From: an uncultured Paracoccaceae bacterium
GTDB taxonomy: Bacteria > Pseudomonadota > Alphaproteobacteria > Rhodobacterales > Rhodobacteraceae
Length of the DNA stretch: 64,000 nt
Assembly: GCA_947503765.1 (NCBI GenBank)
Contig: CANNFA010000008.1
Span: 62,001-126,000, forward strand
Direction of reading: 5' to 3'
A program made the translations under genes and the position numbers. The notes under the pieces are model-generated. The model was not told the DNA's origin. It ran no database searches and saw nothing but the letters and a program-made list of their open reading frames with translations. This document shows positions 48,541 to 59,077 of this stretch, one piece after another (positions within the stretch are counted from its first letter, which is position 1; every line of letters starts with the position of its first letter).

Positions 48541-49394
48541 GCGCGACGATCCACGACAACCGCCGCTGCGAACTTGGCGAGGGGCCGCTATGGCACCCCG
48601 AACGCGAACAGCTGTTCTGGTTCGACATCCTCGGCAAGCAGCTGATGACCCGCGCCGGCGATGCGCCGCGCCGCTGGCAGTTCGACGAGATCGTGTCCGC
48701 CGCCGGCTGGGTGGATCGTGACACGCTGCTGATCGCCAGCGAAACGCGGCTGTTCCGCTTCGACCTGGAGACCGGCGATTCCGCCACGATCTGCGCGCTG
48801 GAGGAGGACAGCCCCGGCACGCGGTCCAATGACGGGCGCGCCGACCGGCAGGGCGGCTTCTGGATCGGCACGATGGGCAAGGCCGCCGAAGAGGGCAAGG
48901 GCGCGATCTACCGCTATTACCGGGGCGAGTTGCGGCGCGTGGTCGAAGGCATCACGATCCCCAACGCGATCTGCTTCACGCCCGATGGCAAGGGCGCCTA
49001 CTATTCCTGCTCCGCGCGAAAGCAGGTCTACAATCTGGACCTCGATTCAGACGGATGGCCCAAGGGCGATGCGCAGCTTTGGCTCGACCTGACCGCGCAG
49101 GACAGGGTGCCCGATGGCGCGGTCACCGATTCGGGCGGCAATCTGTGGATCGCCCATTGGGGCGGCTTCTGCGTGGGCGCCTACGATGCCGCCGGCAAGC
49201 ACCTGCGCGACATCGCGTTTCCGGCCAAGCACTGTTCCTGCCCGGCCTTCGGCGGCGCGGATCTGGGCACGCTTTATTTGACCTCGGCGCTGGAGGGGCT
49301 GGACCCCGAAGAGGCCGCACGATCCGAGAACGGCATGACCTTCCGCGCCGATGCGGGCGCCACCGGCCTGCCAGAGCCGCGCGTGGTGCTGTAG
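48537..49394 (+). CDS. SMP-30/gluconolactonase family protein
   Basis: CELGEGPLWHPEREQLFWFDI, SNDGRADRQGGFWIGTMG, PNAICFTPDGKGAYYSCS. Confidence 0.93.
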   Translation: MSATIHDNRRCELGEGPLWHPEREQLFWFDILGKQLMTRAGDAPRRWQFDEIVSAAGWVDRDTLLIASETRLFRFDLETGDSATICALEEDSPGTRSNDGRADRQGGFWIGTMGKAAEEGKGAIYRYYRGELRRVVEGITIPNAICFTPDGKGAYYSCSARKQVYNLDLDSDGWPKGDAQLWLDLTAQDRVPDGAVTDSGGNLWIAHWGGFCVGAYDAAGKHLRDIAFPAKHCSCPAFGGADLGTLYLTSALEGLDPEEAARSENGMTFRADAGATGLPEPRVVL

Positions 49395-49397
49395 GCG

Positions 49398-50399
49398 ATG
49401 GCGCAGGCCGTGTTCGGCGACACCGCCGCGGGCGAGGCGGTGCACCGGCTGATGATCGGTGCGGGCGATCTGTCGGTCGCGCTGCTGACCCATGGCGCGA
49501 CGCTGAACGACGTGCGGCTGGCGGGCGTTGCGCATTCGCTGACCGTGGGCAGCCCGGAACTGGCCGCCTACGAGGGGCCGATGGCCAGTTGTGGCGCGGT
49601 GATGGGGCCGGTGGCGAACCGGATCGGCGGGGCCGCGGCGATGATCGACGGGGTGCGCCATGTGTTCAGTGGCGCGCACCCGGACGGGTACATCCTGCAC
49701 AGCGGCGACGCGGGGTTTCACCGCCGCGTCTGGCGCATCGCGGATCACGCCGCCGCGGCCGCGACCCTGACCATCGACGCGCCGGACGGCGAGGGGGGCT
49801 TTCCCGGCAATCGCCGCGTCACCGCGCGTTTCGAGGCGTTCGCGCCCGCCACGCTGCGGCTGACCCTGACCGCCGCGACCGATGCGCCGACGATCCTGAA
49901 CCTCGCCAATCACAGCTACTGGCGGCTCGATGACGCACCCACGACCGAGGGGCATGTGCTGCGGATCGCGGCCGACAGCTACCTGCCGCTGTCAGAGGCG
50001 CTGATCCCCACCGGAGAGATCAGGCCGGTGGCCGGCACGCGGCTTGATTTCCGCGAGGGGCGGATATGGGCGGCGGGGGCCGAAGGGCAGGTGGACAACA
50101 ACTTCTGCCTGTCGCGGACCCGCACCGATCTGCGCCCGGTCGCATGGCTGACCGGTCGGTCGGGCGTGCGGATGGAAATGGCGACGACGGAGCCGGGATT
50201 GCAGGTCTATGACGGCCACAGCCTGGACCTTCCGCAGTTTCCCGGCAATGACGGCGCGCCGCCGGTGCCCTATTGCGGCATCGCGCTGGAGGCGCAGGGC
50301 TGGCCCGACGCCCCGAACCACCCCGATTTCCCGTCCATCCTGCTGCGGCCGGGCGAGGATTGGGTGCAGGTGACGGAGTGGCGCTTTTCGCGGGCCTGA
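49398..50399 (+). CDS. galM: Aldose 1-epimerase
   Basis: GPVANRIGGA, LHSGDAGFHRRVW, NLANHSYWRLD, DNNFCLSR. Confidence 0.92.
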   Translation: MAQAVFGDTAAGEAVHRLMIGAGDLSVALLTHGATLNDVRLAGVAHSLTVGSPELAAYEGPMASCGAVMGPVANRIGGAAAMIDGVRHVFSGAHPDGYILHSGDAGFHRRVWRIADHAAAAATLTIDAPDGEGGFPGNRRVTARFEAFAPATLRLTLTAATDAPTILNLANHSYWRLDDAPTTEGHVLRIAADSYLPLSEALIPTGEIRPVAGTRLDFREGRIWAAGAEGQVDNNFCLSRTRTDLRPVAWLTGRSGVRMEMATTEPGLQVYDGHSLDLPQFPGNDGAPPVPYCGIALEAQGWPDAPNHPDFPSILLRPGEDWVQVTEWRFSRA

Positions 50400-50406
50400 T
50401 CCGCCG

Positions 50407-51264
50407 TCACGGCCCCAGCAGCAGCGTTGCCTCGGTGCCCTTCACATCGGTCCAGACCGCCCGCTTGCTCAGCGCCTTCGCCATGTCGGCCGGCAACAGC
50501 ATCTCGCGGGTCGCGGGCCGCAAGGGGCCGTCGATGCTGTGCAGGCCCGGCGTGTTCAGGAACGTGTCCAGCCTTGGCAACTCGAACGAGAAATTCTTGA
50601 AATCATGCTCGAATGCCGGCTCGCGCAGGAACCGGTACAGCAGGCCCATCGTCTCGGCGGGGCGGGCCAGCAGGCGGTCGTAATCCACCACGATCATCCG
50701 TTCCGACAGCGGCCCGGCCAGCGCATCATGCACGAGGTTGAGCGATTGGCCGACGATCCCCTCATCCGACATCAGCCGGTTCACCCGCTGCGCCAGCGTG
50801 GTGTCGGGATCGAACAGCTTCGACTGCCGGAAGGTAAGCCCGCGCCGCGCCTTTTCAAGCGATGACACGACCCTGGCCGGGTCGCGCACGGTCACGATGA
50901 ACCGGCAGAACGGATAGAGCGCCACCAGTTGCTCCGCCCGCAGCAGCCAGCGGCGATTGGTGTCGAACACCACGCCGCGCGCGCCGCGCTTGTGGTGCAC
51001 CGCGTCGATCACCGCGTGCATCACTTCGCGGCGCTGGTCGTCGTCGAGCAGCGCCGACAGTTCCGACACGCCGGAAAACTGGTTGTAGAGCATCTGAAAG
51101 ATGATCTGCGCCGCGCTGGTGCCGCTGGCATAGAATCGGGGGTTCTGGTTCAGCAGCGCCGCCAGCATGGTCGATCCCGACCGCGGCAGGCCGACGATGA
51201 AATGGTATTTCGTGCTTCGCGCCAGTGCCGCGATCTCGGCCCTGCCGCTGTCCTGGTCGCTCAT
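50407..51264 (-). CDS. Sulfotransferase
   Basis: FIVGLPRSGSTMLAALLNQNPRFYASGTSA PAPS-binding motif, FIVTVRDPARVVSS. Confidence 0.87.
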   Translation of the reverse strand: MSDQDSGRAEIAALARSTKYHFIVGLPRSGSTMLAALLNQNPRFYASGTSAAQIIFQMLYNQFSGVSELSALLDDDQRREVMHAVIDAVHHKRGARGVVFDTNRRWLLRAEQLVALYPFCRFIVTVRDPARVVSSLEKARRGLTFRQSKLFDPDTTLAQRVNRLMSDEGIVGQSLNLVHDALAGPLSERMIVVDYDRLLARPAETMGLLYRFLREPAFEHDFKNFSFELPRLDTFLNTPGLHSIDGPLRPATREMLLPADMAKALSKRAVWTDVKGTEATLLLGP

Positions 51265-51518
51265 CCGGTCGCCTGCCTCTTGCCGTCCCGCCCTTTCGCC
51301 CCGTGATCGCATCGGGGCGGGGCGCTGCTATGGCAGAATGGCGGTTTTGCCGTGTCGGGGAAACAGAAACCTTGCCCCCCGCGCATTTGCGCCGGGGCAA
51401 TGACAATGGCTGCATACGCCGCTTCAGAAACCCCTTTTCCGCCACATTCCGGGCCGCATTTCACCGCCTTTTGCGGGGCAGATGGACGGCAGAAGCATCC
51501 AGACACGGGATCGGCGTC

Positions 51519-52142
51519 ATGCCCCATATCAGCCAGACGGAACCGACAGCCGCCCTGCCGATGGTGGCGGGCACCCTGATCGATGTCGAGGGCGGGCAGA
51601 AACGCGTCGAGGATCTGGTGGTCGGCGACATGGTCCGCACCAAGGATAGCGGCTATCGCCCGGTGCGCTGGATCGCCTCGCGTCATCTGGACCCGGCGGC
51701 GCTGGCGGTCGATCCGTCGCTGCGCCCGATCCGCATCCGTGCCGGCGCGCTGGGAAAGGCGAAACCGGCCCGCGATCTGGTCGTGTCCCCGCAGCATTGC
51801 GTTCTGATCGACGACTGGCGTTGCGAGCTTCTGTTCGGCGAGGACGAGGTGCTGGCCCCGGCGAAGTCGCTGCTGAACGATCATTCGATCACCGTCGATC
51901 ATGGCGCGCAGGGCGTGACCTATTACCATTTCATGTTCGATCGGCACGAGATCGTCTATTCCAACGGCGCCGAAACCGAAAGCTACCACCCCGCCGCCGG
52001 CGGCGTTGCCGCGCTGGACGCGGCGAAGCGGGCCGAGCTGTTCCGCCTGTTCCCCGACCTGGAGCATGACGCCGGCAGCTACGGCCCGCAGGCCCGCGCC
52101 ACGCTCAAGGGCTACGAGGCCGAGGTGCTGATGGCGCTGTAA
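51519..52142 (+). CDS. Hint-domain-containing protein
   Basis: AGTLIDVEGGQKRVEDLVVGDMVRTKDSGYRPVRWIASR and SPQHCVLIDDW match the Rhodobacterales-type Hint domain. Confidence 0.82.
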   Translation: MPHISQTEPTAALPMVAGTLIDVEGGQKRVEDLVVGDMVRTKDSGYRPVRWIASRHLDPAALAVDPSLRPIRIRAGALGKAKPARDLVVSPQHCVLIDDWRCELLFGEDEVLAPAKSLLNDHSITVDHGAQGVTYYHFMFDRHEIVYSNGAETESYHPAAGGVAALDAAKRAELFRLFPDLEHDAGSYGPQARATLKGYEAEVLMAL

Positions 52143-52249
52143 TCGCCACCGCGGCGTCGGTTTTTCGCGGCCTTTCCCGGCCCGCGCCGCTTTGCCGTTG
52201 AACACTGCCCGTATCGCGTTACGTTCCGCCCACCGGCAGGAGGCGCGCG

Positions 52250-53182
52250 ATGGGTTCTATGATTTCGGTGCAGGATGTCCGCAAGACATTCGACGATGGC
52301 GGCGAGGCGCTCAAGAGCGTGTCGCTCGACATCGAGGAGGGCGAGATCCTGGCCCTGCTCGGCCCGAACGGCGCCGGCAAGACGACGCTGATCTCGATCA
52401 TCTGCGGGCTGACCAACCTGACCTCGGGCCGGATCACCGTCGGCGGGCATGACGTGATCGCCGATTTCCGCGCCGCGCGCAAACTGATCGGGCTGGTGCC
52501 GCAGGAAATCGCGCTGGAGCCGTTCGAGAAGGTGCTGAACACGGTCCGCCTGTCGCGCGGGCTGTTCGGTCTGCGCCGGAACGAGGCCGTGGTCGAGGAC
52601 GTGCTGCGCAAGCTGTCGCTGTGGGACAAGCGCAATTCCAGCATCCGCGAATTGTCGGGCGGCATGAAGCGCCGGGTGCTGATCGCCAAGGCGCTGGTCC
52701 ACGAGCCGCGCGTGCTGTTCCTTGACGAGCCGACGGCAGGCGTCGACGTGGAACTGCGCAAGGACATGTGGGACATCGTGCGCGGCTTGCAGGACAGCGG
52801 CGTGACCATCGTTCTGACCACCCATTACATCGAGGAGGCAGAGGCGATCGCCGACCGCATCGGCGTCATCAATGCCGGAGAGATCCTTCTGGTCGAGGAG
52901 ACCGGCGCGCTGATGCGGCGCATGGGCAACAAGGAATTGACCATCGAATTGCAAAAACCGGTCGGGGACATTCCCGAAAGCCTTGCCGCCTATGACCTGC
53001 AGCGCAACGGCCATCCTTGCGAGCTGGTGTACAGCTACGACACCCAGGCGGCGCGCACCGGGATCGCGACGCTGCTGTCGGACCTGTCGAAAGCGGGCCT
53101 GGTGCTGCGCGACCTGCGCACGAAGCAGTCCAGCCTCGAAGAGATCTTCGTCGGCCTCGTGCACAAGGAGAACGCGGCATGA
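52250..53182 (+). CDS. ABC-2 type transporter ATP-binding protein
   Basis: [44 protein letters not shown]. Confidence 0.92.
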   Translation: MGSMISVQDVRKTFDDGGEALKSVSLDIEEGEILALLGPNGAGKTTLISIICGLTNLTSGRITVGGHDVIADFRAARKLIGLVPQEIALEPFEKVLNTVRLSRGLFGLRRNEAVVEDVLRKLSLWDKRNSSIRELSGGMKRRVLIAKALVHEPRVLFLDEPTAGVDVELRKDMWDIVRGLQDSGVTIVLTTHYIEEAEAIADRIGVINAGEILLVEETGALMRRMGNKELTIELQKPVGDIPESLAAYDLQRNGHPCELVYSYDTQAARTGIATLLSDLSKAGLVLRDLRTKQSSLEEIFVGLVHKENAA

Positions 53183-53940
53183 ACTGGCATGCGGTGCTGG
53201 CAATCTACATGTTCGAAATGACGCGCACCTTCCGCACGCTGCTGCAATCGGTGATCTCGCCGGTCATCTCGACCTCGCTCTATTTCGTGGTGTTCGGCGC
53301 CGCCATCGGCAGCCGCATCGACCAGGTCGAGGGGGTCAGCTATGGCGCGTTCATCGTGCCGGGGCTGATCATGCTGTCGGTGGTGATGCAGTCGATCTCC
53401 AACGCGAGCTTCGGCATCTATTTCCCGAAATTCATCGGCACGATCTATGAATTGCTGTCGGCGCCTGTCAGCTTCCTGGAAATCGTGATCGGCTATGTCG
53501 GCGCGGCGGCGACGAAATCGCTGATCATCGGCCTGATCATCCTGGGCACGGCCAGCCTGTTCGTGCCGCTGGAAATCCAGCACCCGGTGGCGATGCTGTC
53601 CTTCCTGGTGCTGACCTGCCTGTCCTTCGCGCTGTTCGGTTTCATCATCGGCATCTGGGCCAGCAATTTCGAGCAGTTGCAGCTGGTCCCGCTGCTTGTG
53701 GTCACGCCGCTGGTTTTCCTCGGCGGCGCGTTCTACTCGATCTCGATGCTGCCCGAGACGTGGCAGGCGATCACCCTGCTGAACCCGGTGGTCTATCTCG
53801 TGTCGGGGTTCCGGTGGTCGTTCTTCGGCATGGCGGATGTGGCGCTGGGCTGGTCGCTGCTGGCGATCCTGGGCTTCACGCTGGCCTGCCTTGCCGCGAT
53901 CTGGTGGATCTTCCGTACCGGCTGGCGGATCCGCAACTGA
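53179..53940 (+). CDS. ABC-2 type transporter permease
   Basis: Six TM-like segments, [34 protein letters not shown] motif; ATGA overlap. Confidence 0.92.
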   Translation: MNWHAVLAIYMFEMTRTFRTLLQSVISPVISTSLYFVVFGAAIGSRIDQVEGVSYGAFIVPGLIMLSVVMQSISNASFGIYFPKFIGTIYELLSAPVSFLEIVIGYVGAAATKSLIIGLIILGTASLFVPLEIQHPVAMLSFLVLTCLSFALFGFIIGIWASNFEQLQLVPLLVVTPLVFLGGAFYSISMLPETWQAITLLNPVVYLVSGFRWSFFGMADVALGWSLLAILGFTLACLAAIWWIFRTGWRIRN

Positions 53941-54014
53941 GCGCCGCCGCCCCGCCCCGTGAAACGCGCGGCGGCACCTTGCCAGCCCGTCGCCGCGTGT
54001 CTACATGCGGCGGC

Positions 54015-54815
54015 ATGGCAAAATGGCTCCCCTTCGTGAAGTCCGGCCCCACCGTGGCCGTGGTCCGGCTGAACGGCATGATCGCGGCGGCCGGGCGCGG
54101 CAATGCGCTGAACGATGCCGGGCTTGCACCGATCCTCGAGCGCGCCTTCCGGCGCGGCAAGCCGAAGGCGGTGGCGCTGGTGATCAACTCGCCCGGCGGC
54201 TCGCCGGTGCAAAGCTCGCTGATCGCGGCGCGGATCCGGCGGCTGGCACGGGAAAGGAACGTCCGGGTCTATGCCTTCACCGAGGATGTGGCGGCATCGG
54301 GCGGCTATTGGCTGGCCTGCGCGGCCGACGAGATCTGGGTCGATGCGGCCTCGATCGTCGGCTCCATCGGCGTGGTGTCGGCGGGTTTCGGCTTTTCCGA
54401 CTTCATCGCCCGGCACGGGGTTGAGCGGCGCGTGCACACCTCGGGCCGCTCGAAATCCATGCTCGATCCGTTCCGCGCGGAAAAGCCCGAGGATATCGCC
54501 CGCCTGAACGCGTGGCAGGAGCAGATCCACGACACCTTCATCGACCATGTGCGCAGCCGGCGCGGCACGCGGCTTGCGGACGATCCCGACCTCTTCACTG
54601 GCGACATCTGGATCGGGGACAAGGCGGTGGAATTGGGGCTGGCCGACGGGGTCGGCCATGTCGTCCCCAAGATGAAGGAGGTGTTCGGCGACAAGGTTCG
54701 GCTGCTGCCCTATGGCCGCCGCAAGGGCCTGCTGTCGCGGATCGGCGTCGCGCTGGCCGCGGATGCGCTGGGCGCGGTCGAGGAACGCGGCCTTTTCGCG
54801 AGGTTCGGGCTGTGA
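54015..54815 (+). CDS. S49 family serine peptidase (SppA/SohB-like)
   Basis: LVINSPGGSPVQSSLIAARI, VYAFTEDVAASGGYWLACAADEI, ASIVGSIGVVSAGFG. Confidence 0.92.
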   Translation: MAKWLPFVKSGPTVAVVRLNGMIAAAGRGNALNDAGLAPILERAFRRGKPKAVALVINSPGGSPVQSSLIAARIRRLARERNVRVYAFTEDVAASGGYWLACAADEIWVDAASIVGSIGVVSAGFGFSDFIARHGVERRVHTSGRSKSMLDPFRAEKPEDIARLNAWQEQIHDTFIDHVRSRRGTRLADDPDLFTGDIWIGDKAVELGLADGVGHVVPKMKEVFGDKVRLLPYGRRKGLLSRIGVALAADALGAVEERGLFARFGL

Positions 54816-54982
54816 TCGTCAAGATCGTGGCCCTGTTCCTTGTGGTGATGGCGGTGCTGTCGATGTTCGGCAAGCTGCGCCTGCCGCCGGTGCCGGGAAA
54901 GAAATACCTCGACGCCCGGAAATGCCGGAATTGCGGCCGCTACCGCATCGGCAAGGGCCCCTGCGACTGCGGCAAGGGGTAG
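54812..54982 (+). CDS. Small TM protein with C-terminal CxxC/CxC zinc-ribbon-like motif (56 aa, GTG start)
   Basis: MIVKIVALFLVVMAVLSMFGKLRLPPVPGKKYLDARKCRNCGRYRIGKGPCDCGKG; overlaps S49 stop. Confidence 0.75.
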   Translation: MIVKIVALFLVVMAVLSMFGKLRLPPVPGKKYLDARKCRNCGRYRIGKGPCDCGKG

Positions 54983-54989
54983 GCGGCCG

Positions 54990-55961
54990 GTGGATTACCT
55001 GTATGTCGGTCTTGGCCTCGTCATCCTGATGTTTGCCGGAGACGCGCTGGTGCGCGGCGCGGTGAACCTGGCGCTGCGGCTGGGAATCCCGGCGCTGATC
55101 GTCAGCCTCACGGTCGTCGCATTCGGCACCTCGGCGCCGGAACTGGTGGTCGCGGTGGGGGCCGTCCTGGACAACGCGCCGGGGATCGCACTGGGCAACG
55201 TGGTGGGATCGAACACCGCCAACGTGCTGCTGGTGCTGGGCCTGCCCGCGTTGCTGTTCGGGCTGGCGGCCGGGCGCGAGGATTGCCGCCGCTCGTTTCT
55301 GCAGATGCTGGCGGCCAGCGTGCTGTTCATCGCGCTGGCCTTTGCCGGGCCGTTCCGCTGGTGGGGTGGGGCGATCATGCTGGCGATGCTGGGCGCGATC
55401 GTGGCCGGCCAGATTGCCGGCGCGCTGGGTCATCGGCGGACCAACCGGGCCGCGCGCCTGAACGGCGAGGCGCCGCCGCAGGACATCCCCGAGGGGGCGG
55501 ACCCGGCGATGACCGGCCGCCGCGTCGCGCTGTTCCTGCTGGCCGGGCTGATCGGGCTGCCGCTGGGCGCGCAGCTTCTGGTGCGCGGCGCGGTTAACAT
55601 CGCCACCGTGTGGGGCGTCAGCGAAACGGTGATCGGCCTGACCCTCGTGGCGGTCGGCACCTCGCTGCCCGAACTGGCGACCACCGGCGCCTCGGCCTTT
55701 CGCCGGCAGGCGGATGTGGCGCTGGGCAACGTGATCGGGTCGAACCTGTTCAACCTGCTGGGCGTCGTCGGGCTGACCGCGTTGATCGCGCCGATCCCGG
55801 TCGATCCCGAATTCCTGCGTCTCGATCTTTGGGTGATGCTGATCGCCTCGCTGGCGCTGGCGCCGTTCGTGTTCCGCAACCTCGCGGTCGGCCGGGTGTC
55901 GGGGGGGCTCTTGACCGCACTCTACGCGGCCTATGTCATCGTCGTGCTGTTCCTGTACTGA
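54990..55961 (+). CDS. Calcium/sodium antiporter (YrbG/CaCA family)
   Basis: Duplicated alpha-repeats: VAFGTSAPELVVAVGAVLDNAPGIALGNVVGSNTANVLLVLG and VAVGTSLPELATTGASAFRRQADVALGNVIGSNLFNLLGVVG. Confidence 0.93.
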   Translation: MDYLYVGLGLVILMFAGDALVRGAVNLALRLGIPALIVSLTVVAFGTSAPELVVAVGAVLDNAPGIALGNVVGSNTANVLLVLGLPALLFGLAAGREDCRRSFLQMLAASVLFIALAFAGPFRWWGGAIMLAMLGAIVAGQIAGALGHRRTNRAARLNGEAPPQDIPEGADPAMTGRRVALFLLAGLIGLPLGAQLLVRGAVNIATVWGVSETVIGLTLVAVGTSLPELATTGASAFRRQADVALGNVIGSNLFNLLGVVGLTALIAPIPVDPEFLRLDLWVMLIASLALAPFVFRNLAVGRVSGGLLTALYAAYVIVVLFLY

Positions 55962-56011
55962 CGCTGCCGCGGCGCCGACCCCGCCCGCGCCATGATCCCC
56001 GGAGGTTTTCC

Positions 56012-56794
56012 ATGCAGACACGTACCGCGCTTGTCACCGGCGCCGCGAAACGGCTGGGCCGGGCCATGGCGCTGGCACTGGCCGAGGACGGGTTCGATGT
56101 TGCCGTGCATTACCACGGCTCGGAAGACGCCGCCGCCGAGGTCGCCGCCGGGATCGAGGCACGGGGCCGCCGCGCCGTCCTGCTGCGTGCCGACCTGACG
56201 GACGAGGCCGACATGCAGGCGCTTCTGCCCCGTGCGGCCGATGCGCTGGGTCCGGTCACGCTGCTGGTCAACAACGCGTCGATCTTCGACTACGATTCCA
56301 TCGACAGCGCGACCCGCGAAAGCTGGGACCGGCACATCGAATCGAACCTGCGCGCCCCGTTCGTCCTGACCCAGGCACTGGCCGCGCAGGCGCCCGAGCC
56401 GGCCATCGACAGCGCCGGAGAGCCGCGCGCCGAGGCGATGGTGCTGAACATGATCGACCAGCGGGTGAAAAAGCTGACACCGCATTTCATGTCCTACACG
56501 CTGGCAAAGACGGCGCTGTGGACGCTGACGCAGACCGCGGCGCAGGCGCTGGCGCCACGGGTGCGCGTCAACGCGATCGGCCCCGGCCCCACCTTGCAGG
56601 GCGTGCGCCAGAGCGATGCGCATTTCGCGGCGCAGCGGCAGAACACGGTGCTGGAGCGGGGCGCGAACCCCGAGGACATCGTCGGCGCGCTGCGCTACTT
56701 CCTGGCCGCGCCGGCGGTGACGGGGCAGATTCTGTGCGTCGATGGCGGGCAGCACCTGGGTTGGAAGACACCGGAAATCGAGTCGGACCAATGA
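56012..56794 (+). CDS. SDR family oxidoreductase (pteridine-reductase/FolM-like)
   Basis: VTGAAKRLGRAMALAL, NNASIFDYDSI, Y..AK motif. Confidence 0.85.
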   Translation: MQTRTALVTGAAKRLGRAMALALAEDGFDVAVHYHGSEDAAAEVAAGIEARGRRAVLLRADLTDEADMQALLPRAADALGPVTLLVNNASIFDYDSIDSATRESWDRHIESNLRAPFVLTQALAAQAPEPAIDSAGEPRAEAMVLNMIDQRVKKLTPHFMSYTLAKTALWTLTQTAAQALAPRVRVNAIGPGPTLQGVRQSDAHFAAQRQNTVLERGANPEDIVGALRYFLAAPAVTGQILCVDGGQHLGWKTPEIESDQ

Positions 56795-56879
56795 TTGGCC
56801 AAGGCGTCGCGGTGTTTCGCTGCGACAAGTTGTGCACTGGCGGACGCGGATTGCACCAATGGCACTCTTTTCTGTGATC

Positions 56880-57030
56880 GTTCACAATCGTTTACCTATT
56901 ATCCATAAAAATATATCGCAAAAACAACAGCTTGAAATTCCGCTTAATAAATAGGCAATCTTGTGAAGGCTACGGAATACAACGGAAATTCTGCATTCGC
57001 GCAAAGTTGCCACCAGACTTATCCACCGAT
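56880..57030. other. AT-rich intergenic island with DnaA-box-like 9-mers
   Basis: ttatccata (56899-56907) and ttatccacc (57019-57027), each one mismatch from TTATCCACA; surrounding tract attatccataaaaatatatcgcaaaaacaac. Confidence 0.45.
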
Positions 57031-57104
57031 TCCGTGGACAGGATCGGGCTTGTTTCCTGCCGCATGACATTGCAGCCCGCGCCGGGAATCACGACATTGG
57101 CGGA

Positions 57105-59021
57105 ATGAGCGATGACATGCCCGACAATGCCCCCGATCGCGGGACACAGCAGGCGGCCGGCACCGGCGAAAAGGGCCGTGTGACCGGCCATGCCTGCATC
57201 CAGTCCTACCTGCGGACACTGGATGCCTCGCCGGGCGTTTACCGGATGCTCGATGACAAGGGTGCGGTTCTTTACGTCGGCAAGGCGCGCAACCTGAAGG
57301 CCCGGGTGTCCAGCTATGCGCGTCCCACCGGCCATTCGGGGCGCATCGCGCGGATGATCGCCGCCACCGCCTCGATGATGTTCCTGACGACGCGGACAGA
57401 GACCGAGGCGCTGCTGCTGGAGCAGAACCTGATCAAGCAGCTCAAGCCGCGCTACAACGTGCTGCTGCGCGACGACAAGAGCTTTCCCAACATCCTGGTG
57501 GCCAAGGATCACGCCTTTCCGCAGATCAAGAAGCACCGCGGCGCGCGCAAGGAAAAGGGCGCCTATTACGGCCCCTTCGCCAGCGCAGGCGCGGTGAACC
57601 GGACGCTGAACCAGTTGCAGCGGGTGTTCCTGCTGCGCAGCTGCTCGGATTCGGTTTTCGACAGCCGGACGCGGCCCTGCCTTCTGTACCAGATCAAGCG
57701 GTGCAGTGCGCCCTGCGTCGGCTATGTGTCGGAGGCGGAATATGCCGCGCTTGTCGCCGATGCGGAGCGGTTCCTGCAGGGCCGCTCGACCAAGGTGCAG
57801 TCGGAACTTGCGGAAGAGATGCAGGCCGCGTCCGAGGCGATGGAGTTCGAGCGCGCGGCGGCCCTGCGCGACCGGATCCGCGCGCTGACGCAGGTGCAGT
57901 CGAGCCAGGGGATCAACCCGCGCGGCGTGGCCGAGGCCGACGTGATCGCCCTGCACATGGAGGGCGGGCAGGCCTGTGTTCAGGTGTTCTTCATCCGGGC
58001 GCACCAGAACTGGGGCAACCGCGATTTCTACCCCCGGCTCGGCGGGTCCGAGGCGCCGGACGAGGTGTTGCAGGCGTTCATCGGCCAATTCTATGCCACC
58101 AAGGAGCCGCCCCGCCAGGTGATCCTGTCGGACGCGCTGGAGGATCCCGACCTCGTGGCAGAGGCGCTGTCGGGCAAGGCCGGCCGCAAGGTCGAGATCC
58201 TGGTGCCGCAGCGGGGCGAAAAGCTGGAACTGGTGTCGGGCGCGCTGCGCAACGCGCGCGAAAGCCTGGCGCGCAAGATGGCCGAAACCGCGACCCAGTC
58301 AAAGCTGCTGGCCGGGCTGGCCGAAGCATTCGCGCTGGACGCGCCGCCGCAGCGGATCGAGGTTTACGACAACAGCCACATTCAGGGCGCCCACGCGGTC
58401 GGGGCGATGATCGTCGCGGGGCCGGACGGGCTGATGAAGAACCAGTATCGCAAGTTCAACATCAAGGACGCCAATCTGACGCCGGGCGACGATTTCGGCA
58501 TGATGAAGGAGGTGCTGACGCGCCGCTTCAAGCGCCTGCTGAAGGAAGACCCCGACCGCGACAAGGGGATGTGGCCCGACCTGCTGCTGATCGACGGCGG
58601 CGCCGGGCAGGTCTCGGCGGTGCGGCAGATCATGGAAGAGATGGGCGTCGGCGACATCGACATGGTCGGCGTGGCCAAGGGGCTGGACCGCGATGCCGGC
58701 AAGGAGGAGTTCCACCGCACCGGGCTGCGGCCCTTCGCGCTGCGGCACAACGACCCGGTGCTGTACTTCATCCAGCGGCTGCGCGACGAGGCGCACCGCT
58801 TTGCCATCGGCACGCACCGCGCCAAGCGGGCCAAGGCGGTCGGCGCGACCCCGCTGGATGAGGTGCCGGGCGTGGGTGCCACGCGCAAGCGCGCGCTGCT
58901 GGCACATTTCGGCTCGGCCAAGGCGGTGGGGCGGGCGGATCTTGCCGATCTGAAGGCGGTGGAGGGGATTTCGGATGCTCTGGCGGAGACGATCTATGAC
59001 TTCTTTCACGAACGCGGCTGA
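57105..59021 (+). CDS. uvrC: Excinuclease ABC subunit C
   Basis: [34 protein letters not shown] domain, UVR motif, C-terminal HhH. Confidence 0.96.
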   Translation: MSDDMPDNAPDRGTQQAAGTGEKGRVTGHACIQSYLRTLDASPGVYRMLDDKGAVLYVGKARNLKARVSSYARPTGHSGRIARMIAATASMMFLTTRTETEALLLEQNLIKQLKPRYNVLLRDDKSFPNILVAKDHAFPQIKKHRGARKEKGAYYGPFASAGAVNRTLNQLQRVFLLRSCSDSVFDSRTRPCLLYQIKRCSAPCVGYVSEAEYAALVADAERFLQGRSTKVQSELAEEMQAASEAMEFERAAALRDRIRALTQVQSSQGINPRGVAEADVIALHMEGGQACVQVFFIRAHQNWGNRDFYPRLGGSEAPDEVLQAFIGQFYATKEPPRQVILSDALEDPDLVAEALSGKAGRKVEILVPQRGEKLELVSGALRNARESLARKMAETATQSKLLAGLAEAFALDAPPQRIEVYDNSHIQGAHAVGAMIVAGPDGLMKNQYRKFNIKDANLTPGDDFGMMKEVLTRRFKRLLKEDPDRDKGMWPDLLLIDGGAGQVSAVRQIMEEMGVGDIDMVGVAKGLDRDAGKEEFHRTGLRPFALRHNDPVLYFIQRLRDEAHRFAIGTHRAKRAKAVGATPLDEVPGVGATRKRALLAHFGSAKAVGRADLADLKAVEGISDALAETIYDFFHERG

Positions 59022-59077
59022 CGGGTTCGGGGCATCGCGGCTTTCCTGTTCGCGCCGGACACGGTAGGGATCGCGCG

